Positions 32,325 to 45,345 of a stretch of DNA of 64,000 nt are shown piece by piece. The position numbers and the translations under genes were made by a program. Where the stretch lies: NCBI GenBank assembly GCA_947247005.1, contig OX365956.1, positions 2,673,501-2,737,500 of the forward strand, given 5' to 3'. A model generated the notes under the pieces. The model was not told the origin of the DNA, searched no databases, and was given only the letters and a program-made list of their open reading frames with translations. This DNA is from Spisula solida. Its lineage: Eukaryota; Mollusca; Bivalvia; Venerida; Mactridae. Positions within the stretch are counted from its first letter, which is position 1. Each line of letters begins with the position of its first letter.

Positions 32325-34864
32325 TGAATGATGAAGTGTTTGTGCTACAGTCATCAAACTTTGTAGGAATATTAGTCATCATGTGCATTTGAGTACATGG
32401 TCAAATGGAAAATGATGGCATATCCGTTTCCTATGGACACATTTCTAGTTCAACTTTGAATTTGTCCGCGGATTTCATGCATTGGCTAGTTCAATAAAAA
32501 ATTGCATGACTTGTTAGTACAAAGTCTAGTTATGCATTTTGTAACCACAAAATGGTCGGATCTATTTTGCTAATGACTGCCTTTAAACAAAATTAAGCAC
32601 GATTTATAAGTAACAAACCAAGACTAAGGTGTGCACATCGTCATAATTTGGACTTATGATGCTTACATTACGGTCAAGCAGTATCTGGAGGTATTCATCA
32701 CACTCAGTATTATTTCTTGTTATCTCAGTTGTGTCGACATCGGTTGTATCGGCATTCCAGTAAAGTCGACATACTTTCAAATCCCTGATTTTTGTTGCAC
32801 TATATTCTCGATGGAAAATGATTGTTTAGTTGACATGCCTGTGTGGAACATTCCGGTTGTTGAATAGTTGTACTGGATTAATGTTACTGTTGGTTTCAAA
32901 TAACACATTAGTGAGCAATTGATGACGTTCAGTAACATTTTCACAACATCAATTGTTTTAGAAATGCCTGATTTCTGTTGCTCCATGTACTAGAATAATG
33001 CTACTGTTTGATTCAAATAACACATAAGCAAAGATCTAAACATATAAAGATTCGAATGATGTACCAAATTTCCTAATATCTCGCAGCAATCTTCTGAAAT
33101 CTCGCGAAATCTCGTTTGTATTCAAAACCTTGTATCTCCTGTTTAATAAACGCAGGCAAAAACTAATAATTCTATACAATAGATATACATTATTTAGATT
33201 TACAATGATATCTCATGTATTGGAATATGTCAAGGAATGAAACAATAGACCACAAAGAGCCAGACCTACTCTCATTTTAATGGAAATTCAAAGTTGATCA
33301 GAAAATACCCGATTTGCCTCATTCAAAGCATAATTTTCTGAATTATAGAGGTAGAAAAAAAACAAGTTACCTCATACAGTAGAAGAAACTTAGCTCTTGA
33401 GGCATTGGTCATTAAAAAGGATGACAAACAAAACTTTTGATGCAAAATAACAGCATCTGCTATTATGCATTTTCTCCCAGCTTTCAATTGAGTGTCCAAT
33501 CTGTGTGTTTAGATCTTTGACATAAGTGAACAATTGTTGACTTAGTTACATTTTAACATTAAAAATTGTTTCAGAAATGGGCCTACTGTATACAATATGT
33601 TATGCGTCATTTTGATACTGGCGAATGTCGCAGATTTATTTAGTTCGCAAACTTGTTTAATCTTATGTATTAATTCAGTCACTAACATAAAATAAAATAT
33701 AATTTAAACTTTGAAAATTGTTTTTCTTTTACTTTTCTTGCTCTGATGCGAACAAAAGAAAGGTCGGATGGAAATCTTCAATTAATTTATTCAATGAAGG
33801 GTATCTGAAAATACTGAAACATTAGCAAATTTGGAATATGAACATGTACCACATTTGACGTATAGGTTCATCTAGAAAATACAATACGGCGTCACATGAT
33901 ATGACATACTGTATTTCCAAGACTAAAATGTATGATCATGCCCTTATAGCCAAGCTGAGGCAAACTCGGTGAAAATTTCATAAATTACCAAAATAAACAT
34001 GTTTTTGTAGAAAGAAATGCCTCAAATAGACCATAGAAAATAATTGCCTCGTTGCCGTTTTGGCTCTGGATACAGTCATGGGCACACACATTAGTCTAGG
34101 ACATACAGTACATATTGTTTAGCAAATGGACTCGTCCGAGGATCATATTTCAAAGGTCGTTGTACATCTGTAGCTGTTAAATATGATAATAAAACAAGTA
34201 AGTAAGTAAGTTACGCCTTTATTTAACGAGGCTGACACATTCGGTTTCCTGATCTTCCATGTGGGCCCCAACATTTTGCAAATAACATAAGAATATACAG
34301 TAAAACAAGTCCAGGGGAAATAACTGTAACTCCCGTACTGAAACACATAACACTACAACATGTGACACATACATGTACACATGCTGATCTTGCGTGTAAC
34401 GTTTCAATGGAATCCATTTAAATCTGACTGAAGCAGGCTTATTCAAACCCGAGCTTATTCAACCCCAAGCGATTTTAAGTATTATTCAAACCCAAACCAG
34501 GGCTCTGATTCAACCCCAGGTATGTAAGGCTAATTCAACGTTAGGTAGGGGTATTCTTTAATTTTGTGTTTTGAGTTTATAAATATATGGGCGCGACTGC
34601 GAATTTTGGGCTACTGAGTCAAAAAACACATTTTTAATGTAACGGTAATCTCTGAAGTTTAAATTTTCATATTCTAAATATTTTAAGTCGATATCTTGAA
34701 AATTCAGTGATTTATGACTATTTTGATGACTCCTAGTAATTTGTGATTCGTTCAAAATGGCACCATTTCTGATGCAAAAACTGAAAGTAATATGCTGTAT
34801 ATTGAACACATTTAAACGACTTACCAAGCCATCATATCATATTTTATTTGTTGCCACAAAGGTT

Positions 34865-34865
<1 letters not shown>
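32325..34865. other. No gene recognised; short tandem motifs
   Basis: AT-rich sequence without a supportable gene. Positions 32860-33020 hold an imperfect duplication of a block with 'gattcaaataacacat', and 34438-34530 hold four spaced copies of a TTATTCAA(A/C)CCC motif. Minus-strand frames at 34143-34446 overlap each other in different frames and have no domain. Confidence 0.45.

Positions 34866-34898
<33 letters not shown>
34866..34898. repeat. (TA)n microsatellite
   Basis: About 16 TA dinucleotides in a row. Confidence 0.95.
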
Positions 34899-34899
<1 letters not shown>

Positions 34900-34979
34900 A
34901 CTTAACCACATACTCTATACACTATTTGATAATATGTGAAATTACAATTATTAATGCTATATAACTCATGAATTCAGGT

Positions 34980-36135
34980 CAGTCATTTGTACATATAAGA
35001 TTTCACTTATCCACATTGTTTCAAGTGTCATGCTCAATTTGAACTGAGCCATAAAGAAAGCTTTTTAATCGCCAGGGTCAGTTATATCTTTATGACATAT
35101 CGACTTATCTTTCGCCATACATGTACTACGTACTTGTGTCAATTTCTTTCAAGATTCAACTGACAAACTACATAATTGTACTGGACTAACACTTTGCGGT
35201 TAAAACTATTTTAAAGTCGTCCGACGGGCATACATGTACATTGAGTCCACGATGCAAATATTGGAAATATCGTACATGATTGTCGGCCGTAAATATTTCT
35301 GTTTCGTACGACAAGATATGCACATGTAATCGTAGACGCTAGTTTCAAAGTTTCAGTCCTGTAATCCAAATCAAGTTCACGAAGGACATCGTACGTCGAA
35401 TACATGTATGAAAGTGGCCAAATGAGGACAATTTTGAAAATGTCCAAAAATATAATAACACATCAGAATGCATTGTCCAAGTTTGCCAAAACGGAAAATA
35501 CTTAAAAGGATTGTACTAAAAAAAAAAAATAAAAGATAAACAATTTATTAGCAAAATGTTACAGCTTGAGTTATATTACATATGAATCACCCTTTGTAAC
35601 AGCCGATACTTCATTTTATATGCTGATAAAGAAACATGTGCATTTTAATAGCCTCGCAACTATGATTTTCAAAAAATGGCGGATACAACCTATGTAAAAG
35701 CACGTTACTATTTTTAGACTCTCACTTGTTGAGACTATTTTCAGAACATAAATGTACTAAACTAGTTAGCGGTTTGAACGTATTAGGCATGCATGTATAT
35801 GACCGTCTAACACAAAGAACAAGGTTTAATTTACAAAGGTTTCAGTTAGTACAATCAATATAAACCTGGATGACAGTGTATAAACTGTACGTTATCTAAC
35901 GCTTTTAGGTTAAGCATAATATCTATAATTATATAGATTTAATATTATTAAATCATTACGGCGAAATACCGAATATCGACAGGATCGAGACACATAAACT
36001 ATTTTATATTTCAAGTGACGCTTCAAACATACTGAATTTATCGGACGTCTCGAAGGAAGAACAAAATTGGCAATTACTGAATTGTTAACAATACAAAAAA
36101 AAACTCTACAGTGTTTAGAATAACTTTGATTGAAC
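34980..36135 (+). promoter_or_regulatory. 5' flank of BTB copy 1, duplicated upstream of copy 2
   Basis: Parts of this flank recur ahead of BTB copy 2 in the same order. Examples are the 'ctcaatttgaactga...cagggtcagttatat' block (35029-35095, also 43870-43920), 'gataaagaaacatgtgcat' (35624, also 47597) and 'ctggatgacagtgtataaactgtacgttatctaacgc' (35866-35904, also 47839-47880). Conservation of such blocks between copies that differ elsewhere suggests a shared promoter region. AAAATGGCGGATAC near 35675 is YY1-like in appearance. Confidence 0.55.
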
Positions 36136-36379
36136 ATGTGTGCTAAAAGGAATATTGAATCGGAAATAGAGCCGACCAAAAAGCAAAAGTTGGAAGCCGG
36201 TCCTTTCACAGAACGAAGTTCTCCTAGTGAAATATGTCTAATATTCGACGACGACGGCGACGACGACGGCAAAGACAACAAAGAACTGTTTGTACCAAAG
36301 GACCTTTTGTCTCTCGCGTCACCGGTGTTTAAAGCTATGTTTGAACATGATTGCCTTGAAAAGAAGACCGAAACAGTAA
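36136..36379 (+). CDS. BTB-domain protein copy 1, exon 1 (5' part, interrupted)
   Basis: Starts at the ATG at 36136 (MCAKRNIESEIEPTKKQKLE). It continues as SSPSEICLIFDDDGDDDGKD, then ELFVPKDLLSLASPVFKAMF and EHDCLEKKTETV, the first half of a BTB/POZ fold ('f.v.k.lL...SpvF..mf'). In the second copy of this gene the frame continues without a break into LPGKKYEDFLEFLMC. Here it is cut after ETV by an inserted element, and the remaining exon is at 41515-41592. Read through, the frame stops at 36430 in the element. The family resembles the BTB/MATH-type genes abundant in bivalves; substrate-adaptor function for Cullin-3 ligases is family knowledge only. Confidence 0.8.
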
Positions 36380-37826
36380 TAGTCGGGAGTCCATACGGAG
36401 AAAATATGAGGAGCCATGGCATCGGAGAGTAGAATGTGGCATCCATGCTATATGTTATCTTTGATATGTGTGCAATCTGAAACGGCCGGATGCCATCCGT
36501 GATTTTGCCTCGTTTTCTCAGAATTAGGTCAAAGGTCAAATGAGTGCATTTTTTATATATCTCCCTCGAAATATCATTATATCTCTGTCAGTTTTCGGTC
36601 AAAAATTTTACAAATGGTATCAAAATGAAGCTAATGCACTGGGCTATTAATAAAAATAACTTTGTATTAATTCATGCATTGTTATACTCATGGATATTGA
36701 TGAGAACACCTAAAATTAGCAATATTTTTTCATAAAAATTCGACGTGTGTGAACCATCTATTTGTTATAATGTCGTCATTTTTGCTATTTGAAAGCCTAA
36801 ATGATTCTTATTTAATGGTGAGATACTAAGCTATTGATATGTTAACTTGACACTTACCTTCTCAATGATTTAAGGGCACACGTTTGCTTAAAGTGGGTGG
36901 GGGTTAAAATGACACATGAACCCAAACAAACATAATAGCGTCAACAGTATTATAAATAAGTAACATTGTGTTTGCATTGATTTAAATGGGATTACAAGTA
37001 ACAACTATTATATTGGTTTTGAAATGTACCAATTCATTTAAAATATGTCAACATTCGTTTAAGGAGGAATGAGCTACCTAAACGTTGGCATACACGTGAG
37101 CTGCAATTAGTATTTTCGAGTTTAGTATGATAAATAAGAACAAACATAAAAACTAGGTTCAAATTATGCTTTAGGAATATAAAAAGATGATAATAATCAA
37201 AATGATATTGCAAATTGTTCATACACATTTACTTGTTCCTTTGTAAAAGCTCAAAATAGGTGGGGAATGGTTCATTTTAAAGCATGAATACTGTTACATT
37301 ATATTATATTTCCATACAGCACCAGATTGATATTTTAATTCATGTCTTGTTTAAATTAGAAAGAATATAGAGTTAAAGCATGCCTTTCGTGTTATAACAT
37401 CTACAGAGTACCGAGAAACAGCAGGTACCAATGCCCGTCCGTGGGAGCTTTGATCATTAAACACAAGGTGCATATACCCCCTTAAGTGCTTAAGACAATA
37501 ACGTTCTTGGCAATTTTAAACTATGAATCTATACAGAAAACGCCACAAATCATTCATGAAACAATAGTGTATATATGTACAAATAAGACAAGTTACAATG
37601 TCGCTGTTTAGTTTTAGATTGATTGTGAACATTTACTGTGGATATATTAGCACGTGAATTTACAAACACCTTCTCAGTTCAATGCAAGTAGTATGAAGAA
37701 TTAGTAGATCACGTCTTGATTTCTGTATTCATTATGGATGCATCGCGGCTTGTATCCGTATACAAGTGCCTGGTTGGTAGTTTGCTCTTGCGGTGTGCAG
37801 TTCGAGCGCATCACTTCACATCACTG

Positions 37827-38188
37827 GGGGAGCAGTGACCTAGAGGTAGGGAGGCGCGCTTCGGGTCGAAAGGTCCCGTGTTCAATCCCCGTCTCGACCA
37901 CAGCTCAAATTTCTCTGAGCAAGAATAACCCACATGCTCAACTCAACCAAGGTGTGAATTGATGCCTGTTATGGCGATGTCTATACACGTTCGATAGTTC
38001 TGGGCGCCGCTGATAAATGTTGGCTGCACACTCACCAGGAGAGAAGTAGTTCCACAGGGAAACTCGAACACAGGGTTCCTTAGGTGACCCAATGACCAGG
38101 GAAGTTAAAATGTCAAAGGGTGGCTGAACCGCTGAACTGCTAAAAGCAGCCCTCGAATATTAGTAACTTAACTTCTTTTTTAACTTCT
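37827..38188 (+). mobile_element. tRNA-derived SINE, full-length copy
   Basis: Head GGGGAGCAGTGACCTAGAGG with A-box-like sequence and B box CGTGTTCAATCCCCG, a ~250-base body ('gagcaagaataacccac', 'accaaggtgtgaattg', 'agggaagttaaaatgtcaaagg'), and a short 3' end TAACTTAACTTCTTTTTT. The same body is found near 45.07, 55.66 and 63.26 kb, which defines it as a dispersed SINE family. Confidence 0.8.
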
Positions 38189-38889
38189 TGGCGGAAGTAT
38201 TTCAAGCCTTGTTTTATAGAGCTTTAACAAACAGGAGTCATTAACAAGTTTGTACAACTCTCTGTCTCATCTGAATGTACGTCTCTTCTAATATCCAACA
38301 GAAATTCTTTTCAAGCAGAATAATAGTTTCACATCCCGTCAAAGAGAGAAACCCAACAATGATACGGTAGTCGTTTGGGGACATGTTCTGAGAATTATAT
38401 GTACAGTACACAGTTTGGTTTTCTTTGATGGCACAACTTTAATACAGACTTGAATATTTGAATGTCCCAGATGGTGATTCTATAAACATATATATCATGC
38501 CACCCGATAATTATTTTAATACCCTTCATACTCTTCTTTAGCAAGTATACAAACTAGGTTTGACTACAAATCAACACCAGAGAGACACAAGTCATACTTC
38601 AGACCTTTGCTGAAGACTTATACATTGGTCAGGTTGACAACATTATTACACTTAATAGACAAACATAGCGAACCTTTTTTGATCAACATTATATAGATTA
38701 CGTCAAATTTGGAAAATCTAAACAGTACAACCAAACAACAAAGTTGCGAATCTGCGAATATATCAAGCAAATTTAAGCTAACATGAAAATACTCATGTCA
38801 AGTTTCCACAACGGCTACCTACGACAAATCTGAGAAATATTTTGGCCCAAATATTTTTAACATATTATATCTTGACAAATTCTACCTGT

Positions 38890-39890
38890 CTCATTCAACT
38901 ATTATAAGACGTAGGCTTCCGGTAACTGGGACAATTCCCCAGAACATATGTCGGGGCTATGCCAAGGTACACGATGCGAACTTATCAGAGAAAAGGAATT
39001 ACACATTTGTCTATATCTCTCGATACTACCGATTTTTTTGCAGAACCTGATCCCAACACATCCCGAAGTCCCTAATTTCCATCGGGAGTAAATCATCGAG
39101 GCAGTTGGACAAACGTATAACTTCAGGACAACTCGGGAGTCATCCGATGTCTACCGATACCCCCACCCGATTACTCACGATGACCCAAAATGTCTCATGA
39201 CATACCCGAAGTTTCCATTCAAAATTGTAATTTTGAGACCGAGAATGTGTCCCAAATATCACTGGGATGCCTAGCGCATAAGTTAACATGGTAACTGGTA
39301 TTCCCGAGTCTCTGGTGCGCTTCTGGGATGCCTTCCCGGGTTATTCCCGACATGACAGCGCGAATACATCGGGTAAAAATATGCAGGCATTGAATTTCCC
39401 TGACGTATGTACATGTACTCGCGTTTTCACAAGATGTCTCCAGATTCCCCAAAACATTCATGAAGCTTACCCGAGACACCGGATGCCTTGTCTGAGATAA
39501 ATAAGAACATAGACGCCTGCTAAGCTCTTAAATCCATCGGAAGTACATCCCCGAGGAAGAGGAATTGACGCATAACGTCTCGAGCACATCGAGAGTTTTT
39601 GCAATGCACCCCGATACTCCTTGATCTTATGATTCCTCCTGATGTCACAACTTGTCTGATGACCTCCCATATACTTCCCCTAGACCACGAGCAACCTGTT
39701 TACGATGCCTCCCAAATCCATATTGGGAGTTCATCCCCTAGACAAAGGCATACGCAGTGGGAAATGTATATGCTTCAAGCGTCTCAATTGATACCCCGTG
39801 GCATTAAGAGACCGAGAACCAGACTGAAAACCGCAAGGCGAAGAACAGTAGAGGCCGAACCTGAGGAAAAACGGAATCAATGAAGAGAAC
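38890..39890. repeat. Degenerate GC-richer repeat block in the foldback element
   Basis: Recurring motifs of the form TCGGGAGT(C/A)AT, CCCGAGAC and CTTCCCGGG occur at irregular spacing (for example near 39077, 39134, 39303, 39345, 39472, 39725). It looks like an eroded minisatellite. Several short frames on both strands run through it, none with a recognisable domain. Confidence 0.4.
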
Positions 39891-41514
39891 TGAATAATAA
39901 ATAAGTAAGGCATCCTTCGCTTAAAGCACCCAAAGCATAAAATGACCCTCGCATCTTTTGATGACATTTGGCAAACTTCACGTCTTTGCGTTGTCTTCTG
40001 TACATTGTGGTAGCTTTCTCTTACAACAAGCTCATTCTTTCTTAGTAACGTCTCTGACTTTGTTCGCAAACTAAAGGAAAGTAACTTAGCGAGGATCGAC
40101 TTCGGTTTAACTCATTAGGAAGATATAATGGTTTGATTGTGGCATGGGTATACTAGTATCAGGACCAGATATAATTCGACGCATCGGGCGACTTTTTCTA
40201 TCTCGTTTGAATCCAAGTTGTGTAGTCTTTATTGATAAGCTTATGATTTGTAAAGTCACAATAGAAACGTTCAAAAAGGAAATTACTCATATGTGCATAC
40301 TATACCGTCCTAATCATCGTTACTTACTACATATTGCTACTGATTAAAATAGCAACAAACTGTATCAACTAAGGCTTTATAAACATTGTGAAAGTACGGA
40401 CAAGTCAGGGTACGAAAGAAATGAACTGCAATTGGCTAAGAATAACGTTTTCTTGTTCTCCAACACGACTCTATACATGCAACTAAAAGAACATACGTAT
40501 ACCCGGTAGTTTGTTAAAAATACCAACTTATTAATTAAGAGGTTAATATACCAGGCGACATTTTACGTTGACGGCACTACATGTTTTCTTTGATTGGAAT
40601 TGGTATAATTTGTATAATAACGGTAGAAACTACTGTGGTTTGCCGATGATTATAAGAATAAATAATACAGTTCTACATGTCATGTACAAACATATATTGT
40701 GTAATGAGACATATGTGTTGCATTTTGTATAATTATTAAAAGGCACTGCTTGTTTATCACTCAGATATAGATCCTTATGTAGACGCTATTTGTCATACAT
40801 GTTCAATACATTATCAATATTCATAAATATGCAAATGAGTTAATTAGCATAATATTTAAGTAAGTTAAAATCAATTTCCACGAATAAATCATATTTTGAT
40901 ATAAGGAATATGTTTAATGAGTGTTTAATGTTGATTCTGACTGTATTGAGATTTTTACGTTCTGTTTTAAATTTACCCCCACCCACCTTTGGCGGTTATT
41001 CTCGGTGGAATTAAATTATATTTATCTATAAAAAACATACATTTAACGACAGCCCTATGTCTTCACATGATTTTGGTACAATTCGGATCTTTAAATAATA
41101 GAAATAAGGAAGATATGGCATATATTTGTCAACTATACTAGTTGATTTTTAACGAAAATTACAAATTTTTGACTTCCTCACTAATATTCATGAGTATGCA
41201 AATGTGATAATTTGCATAAAATCATTGCAAATGATGAACCAATTCATTAGCTTCATTTTGATACCATTTTTACCATTCTACCCGTAGAATTGACCAAGAT
41301 ATGGTGCAATTTCAAGTTGATGTATGCTATATGCACTTAATTGACCTTTGACCTCATTTATGACCTTCACATAGGGTTTTGCGCGTGGCATCCACCCAAA
41401 CCATATACAACTGGTATTGGGCAATTCAAATATGGTATTGAAACACTTCTACTAAAAAATGCCATGGACCATGAAAAATAAGCGACTTTTGTGCTGATGG
41501 ACTCCCAACTATAA

Positions 41515-41592
41515 ACCTACCGGGAAAAAAATATGAAGATTTTCTGGAATTTCTGATGTGTTTACATCCCGCTCACCAACGTCAGGTTAATA
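41515..41592 (+). CDS. BTB-domain protein copy 1, exon 1 (3' part)
   Basis: Continues the interrupted exon: NLPGKKYEDFLEFLMCLHPA then HQRQVN, ending at an A|GTAAGT donor in phase 1. It is 78 bases and in frame with 36136-36379 once the element and one TAA copy are removed. Copy 2 has the same block (LPGKKYEDFLEFLMCFHPAH) directly joined to its 5' part. Confidence 0.75.
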
Positions 41593-42778
41593 GTAAGTTC
41601 TTACTTTTGTATACGTATGTAGAAAGTTATCATTGATGGCGACTACGCATTGATAGTAATTTGATGATATTTAGTTATATCAGTTATTATTGATAGTATG
41701 CATTTATTGATAGTTTATATAAATTCACGTACTACCTGTAAGTTGTTATTGGTAGTATCTGTAATAAGTTAAAATGAAAGAAGGATAATACGTTTTAATT
41801 GGACGTTAATATTATACTGGTAGCCAGTTTGATCCTATTGATCATTACTGCAAGTTTATTATCATGGATATTTCTTTATTTTTGTTAATAGGATTGTATT
41901 CAGATTACGCTTATACTAATAAAGTACGTACTCAGAATGTTCGGAAACTAATTGAAGTTAATTCTTTTAATTGAATATGCACGGGCTATTTGGTACAGGG
42001 TGTTGAATTTATTAATACAATTCCGTACAGTGTAACTATGTACCATCATTTCAGGAATCCGCTACATGGCCCAATAGTACGTATTTTGTTAATAATGCTT
42101 TGTTGCTTTGTATGTTTGTATGTATTTATGCTTGTATATATATTTTATTAGATGACCCTAAGGGAAATAAGCACTAGGCTAAAGGTGCTGCCTCAAGTAT
42201 TGGTGTATTGCAAAATAAAATAAAATTGTCAAATATTCGCATAATGTTGGTATAGTTGCCTATATATCCAATAATCAACCGCACTGACATCAAAAATAAC
42301 TTGCCCAATATCGGCATTTTGTAGTTATTTATTATTTTTACATCCAAAATTATATCGGGTACATGTATTAATACCCAATAGAATTAACACTACTATTGAT
42401 CACTTAATTTGCGTGTTCGATGAAAACGGATTGCAAAACGAACAAAATACTTCACTGATGTTTACGCTGTAGTGTGTTGATGTTACAGTTCGATCAAGTG
42501 TAAATTATATAATTCACAAAGCATATGTTGGGAGGAAACTTTTTAAAAGGAAAATTACTGAGTGTGCAATGTCGCAAGTAGTTATTTGCTGATTTGCACC
42601 AAATCTTTAATAAAGCAACCGTCAGTGGCTTTCTATTAGATAAATACCTGGTAAGGTTGGAAAATTACATCATACAAAAAATTTAGCCAGATCTGTGAGG
42701 TAGCACCGTAAATGGGTACATCCTCGTTAAATAAAGCTGTTATTATTATCATCGTTACTATTGTCTGTTTTCTTTCAG
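41593..42778 (+). other. Intron of BTB copy 1
   Basis: Donor GTAAGTTC, acceptor TTTCTTTCAG. A MITE (42183-42708) occupies its 3' half; the rest is AT-rich and featureless. Confidence 0.65.
42183..42708 (-). mobile_element. AGGTGCTG MITE, copy A
   Basis: Tips AGGTGCTGCCTCAAG and, from the other side, CGGTGCTACCTCACAGATC. Its interior matches the reverse complement of 45587-46083 (for example 'atgtttacgctgtag', 'cattgcaaaacgaac'-like stretches), so the two copies lie in opposite orientation. Flanking TAA is present on both sides but a full TTAA is not. Confidence 0.7.
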
Positions 42779-43203
42779 AATTAAATGTTCTTCGTATTGT
42801 TGAATTTGCCAGCGAGTATCAAGTCCCAAGCATAGAATCTAAATGTAAAGTTGTGATGAAAAGGTGGTTGGCAGAGTGTGCGAAGGCTGATAAGGGGAGC
42901 TATAGTCGTCCTGTTGTAATATATGAAGATCTGAAGATATGTCTGATAATTCTGGTTACAGTCATCAAGCTGAATTATATAGATGTAACAACAGAGGCTA
43001 TTGCATCCGTTGCGCGTTTTAATATTAATATGTACACTTATCTACCTATAGTTAAGGTGAATGAATATCGATGTTCCGACAAAGTCGAAAAGAATACAAT
43101 TCGACAAGAATGCATCCAACTGTTTGCTAAAGTGGACGACAGTTTAAAACTGAAGGTGACTTTCAAACGTTTGAAGCACTTTGATAAGGATGAAATGTTT
43201 TGA
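42779..43203 (+). CDS. BTB-domain protein copy 1, exon 2
   Basis: Reads KLNVLRIVEFASEYQVPSIE then CKVVMKRWLAECAKADKG, the last helices of a BTB domain ('L..la.ey.v..l...C...l'), followed by a region of about 100 residues without recognised domain, ending DKDEMF before TGA. The acceptor phase fits the donor at 41592 (A+AA, Lys). The three coding pieces total 747 bases, or 248 residues plus stop, in one open frame. No in-frame defect was found apart from the inserted element. Confidence 0.75.
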
Positions 43204-44677
43204 TACGTATGTAATATGAAATTTGCACTGTTTCATGGAAAAAGTGTACTGTATCATAATCGTATAATATTTGTATGTCATATATACAACTCAAACATTT
43301 TTCTGTGGTCTGTGTTTGTCATACATATGTCTAGAAAAACGAGATCAGGCCCCATGATTTTAAAGCATTGTGAATTCTCAACTCAAGTCGGTTCTCAAAC
43401 AAACTTCTAATGGTTCAAACAGTAAGAAGCTTTGCATCAAATACTGAAACAGTTTTACAAGATAACGATTACCAGACCAAGACTTCGAAGCAAAGAGCTC
43501 TTAAATGTAATTGTGACGTTATGCCAATTTTTTTTAAATAATGAATGTAATGTCATATCATTGCATATTCATAACCCATCTTTCAGACAATTATAACAAT
43601 ACAAACGCACGAATGGTACGACATCAGTTGATACGTGCATCGTTGGATAGTATGAAAATTTGGGCCGCCTAACGTCGAGTGACGTTGCCATAGGAAACCT
43701 CGTTCTTTCTGACTTTGGTTAATATTGATCGTCAGCGGTGAATCAATTTGAAATAATTTTATCTTCATTTTTAGAAAGGTTCAACGATTTACAATGACAA
43801 ATAAAGGATTTATATAACTTTTCCGCGTATTTGTTGATCACCCCTCGTAAAAGAGCAAACCAAGTTCCATGCTCAAATTGAGTTGAGTATATAACTTTAT
43901 AATCACAGGGTCAGTTATATTCGATAAATAAAAAGTTACAAATTAACTTTCATTTCATATCAAATTTCACGATGAACGCAAGGCGATTGAGACCATGTAT
44001 CTGAACATCCATTATCTATTATTTGACCGAGTTTCAGAAATATTTGTCACGTAACAAAACGTTTAGAGCATTTTCTCGCGTATTTGTTGATCACCCCTCG
44101 TATCATATGACTGTTATATATTGCACCATTTGATTATACCGGACATACTTGAAGCTTTTTTTCTGCATGTTGTGTGACATAAGGCCTATTCGTGGAGCAG
44201 GTTATAGTCTGATTCCCGTCCCAAATATTACAGTAAGAAGTGATGTGATAGTACTAAAATATTGGGGATGGGAACCAGAATATAATCTGCTCCATGATAC
44301 AGCCCAGTCGAAAAGGCCAATTTTGTTTATTCAAACATTTTGTCTGTACTAGTTATATGTCTGTATGAATAACAATAATCAGGACATTTGATTTTGACAA
44401 ACACCGAATAGTCCTAAATATGTTGCATTTATGGTGACGGCCACTTACTAATCAAACATTATACATGTATTCATCATTATATTGTATGTGTGTAGCACTA
44501 TATAAACTAAAATAAACAATTTTCTTTTTAATGATTAATTTTATAGTTTAATCAAGTTACCGATGTACCCATGTTGTGACTTTTGAAAACAAACGAGATA
44601 TGTTTTATCATCTATTCTTTCTACAAGTATGTACTACGTACATTGTATTTATGTCAAATAAATCTCGTTCTATTATC
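43204..44677. other. Spacer and start of the duplicated 5' flank of BTB copy 2
   Basis: AT-rich. A 25-30-base direct repeat, 'cgcgtatttgttgatcacccctcgta', occurs at about 43824 and 44080. From about 43855 it shows patchy similarity to 35020 onward (5' flank of copy 1). No gene. Confidence 0.45.
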
Positions 44678-44679
44678 TA

Positions 44680-44847
44680 GTCAGAACTCGATACAACGAC
44701 CTCGTTTCCAAGAAAAATGTCGCTGTAACGAATATGTCAATATACTGAATTGATACAAAGAGCGTTTTAATACTTTTGTCCCCAAAAAGCGTGTCAGTAT
44801 AATGAATTTGTCAGTATATCGGGTGTCGTTATATCGAGTCCTGACTG
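44680..44847. mobile_element. pogo/Tigger-type MITE
   Basis: Tips GTCAGAACTCGATACAACGA and, from the other end, CAGTCAGGACTCGATATAAC, flanked by TA on each side (44678-44679, 44848-44849). 'CAGTC...CTCGATATAACGA' ends with TA targets are typical of pogo/Tigger-derived elements. The left end has lost its first bases (CA). The corresponding position in the flank of BTB copy 1 lacks the element. Confidence 0.72.
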
Positions 44848-45069
44848 TACACCAAATCACTTCAATTGTCACAAACTACAATGAACTTACACTTAGCGGT
44901 TCAATCCCTTTTATCGTACGACGGTCTACGATGAAATGACGTACGGATTTTCTACAGCGTTTCTCCGCCATCCGACGGGAAATAGATTCTGCATAGCAAT
45001 AATTATATAGCTTCGTATACCTATCTGGCGACGAAAAATATGTATCGTCTTCACGGCAATGAAATATCC

Positions 45070-45345
45070 TTGCTCAACCAACACCTTCCGGGAGTTAAGT
45101 TAACAATTTTCAGCCGTTCAGCCAACCTTTGACATTTTAACTTCCCCTGGTCATTGGGCTACCTAAGAAAACCTGCGTTCGAGTCTCCCCGGGGAGACTA
45201 TATCTCGGTGGGTGTGCAGCCGACATTGATCTGCGGCGCCCAGGAATATCGAACATGTTCAGATACCCTCACAAGTACCAATTCACAACTTGGTCACATG
45301 GAGCATGTGGGTTATTCTCGCTTAATCAAACACTACACCACAGCC
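45070..45345 (-). mobile_element. tRNA-derived SINE, 5'-truncated
   Basis: Minus-strand copy of the 37827 family body ('caaggtgtgaattg', 'aagttaaaatgtcaaagg', 'ggctgaacggctg') without the tRNA-like head. Confidence 0.7.

Larger units (their letters stand above)
36380..41511. mobile_element. 5.1-kb foldback-like element inserted in BTB copy 1
   Basis: Flanked by TAA on both sides (36377-36379 and 41512-41514). The left tip is TAGTCGGGAGTCCATACGG and the reverse complement of the right tip TAGTTGGGAGTCCATCAG. Matching blocks extend inwards for about 530 bases: AGGTCAAAGGTCAAATGAGT (left) pairs with TGACCTTTGACC (right), ATGGTATCAAAATGAAGCTA pairs with its complement near 41250, and GTGGGTGGGGGTTAAAA at 36893 pairs with the complement near 40970. 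The centre carries a SINE (37827) and a GC-richer degenerate repeat (38.9-39.9 kb). No transposase was seen. Removing it with one TAA restores an open BTB exon. Confidence 0.8.

Noticed and set aside
35910..36539. 209-codon open frame on the minus strand
   Set aside because: It lies antisense to the BTB exon 1 and its 5' UTR and runs into the inserted element; it is an antisense shadow of the real exon.
39219..40069. Several frames of 67-112 codons on both strands
   Set aside because: They run through a degenerate repeat block within the foldback element and have no domain; the GC-richer composition alone keeps them open.
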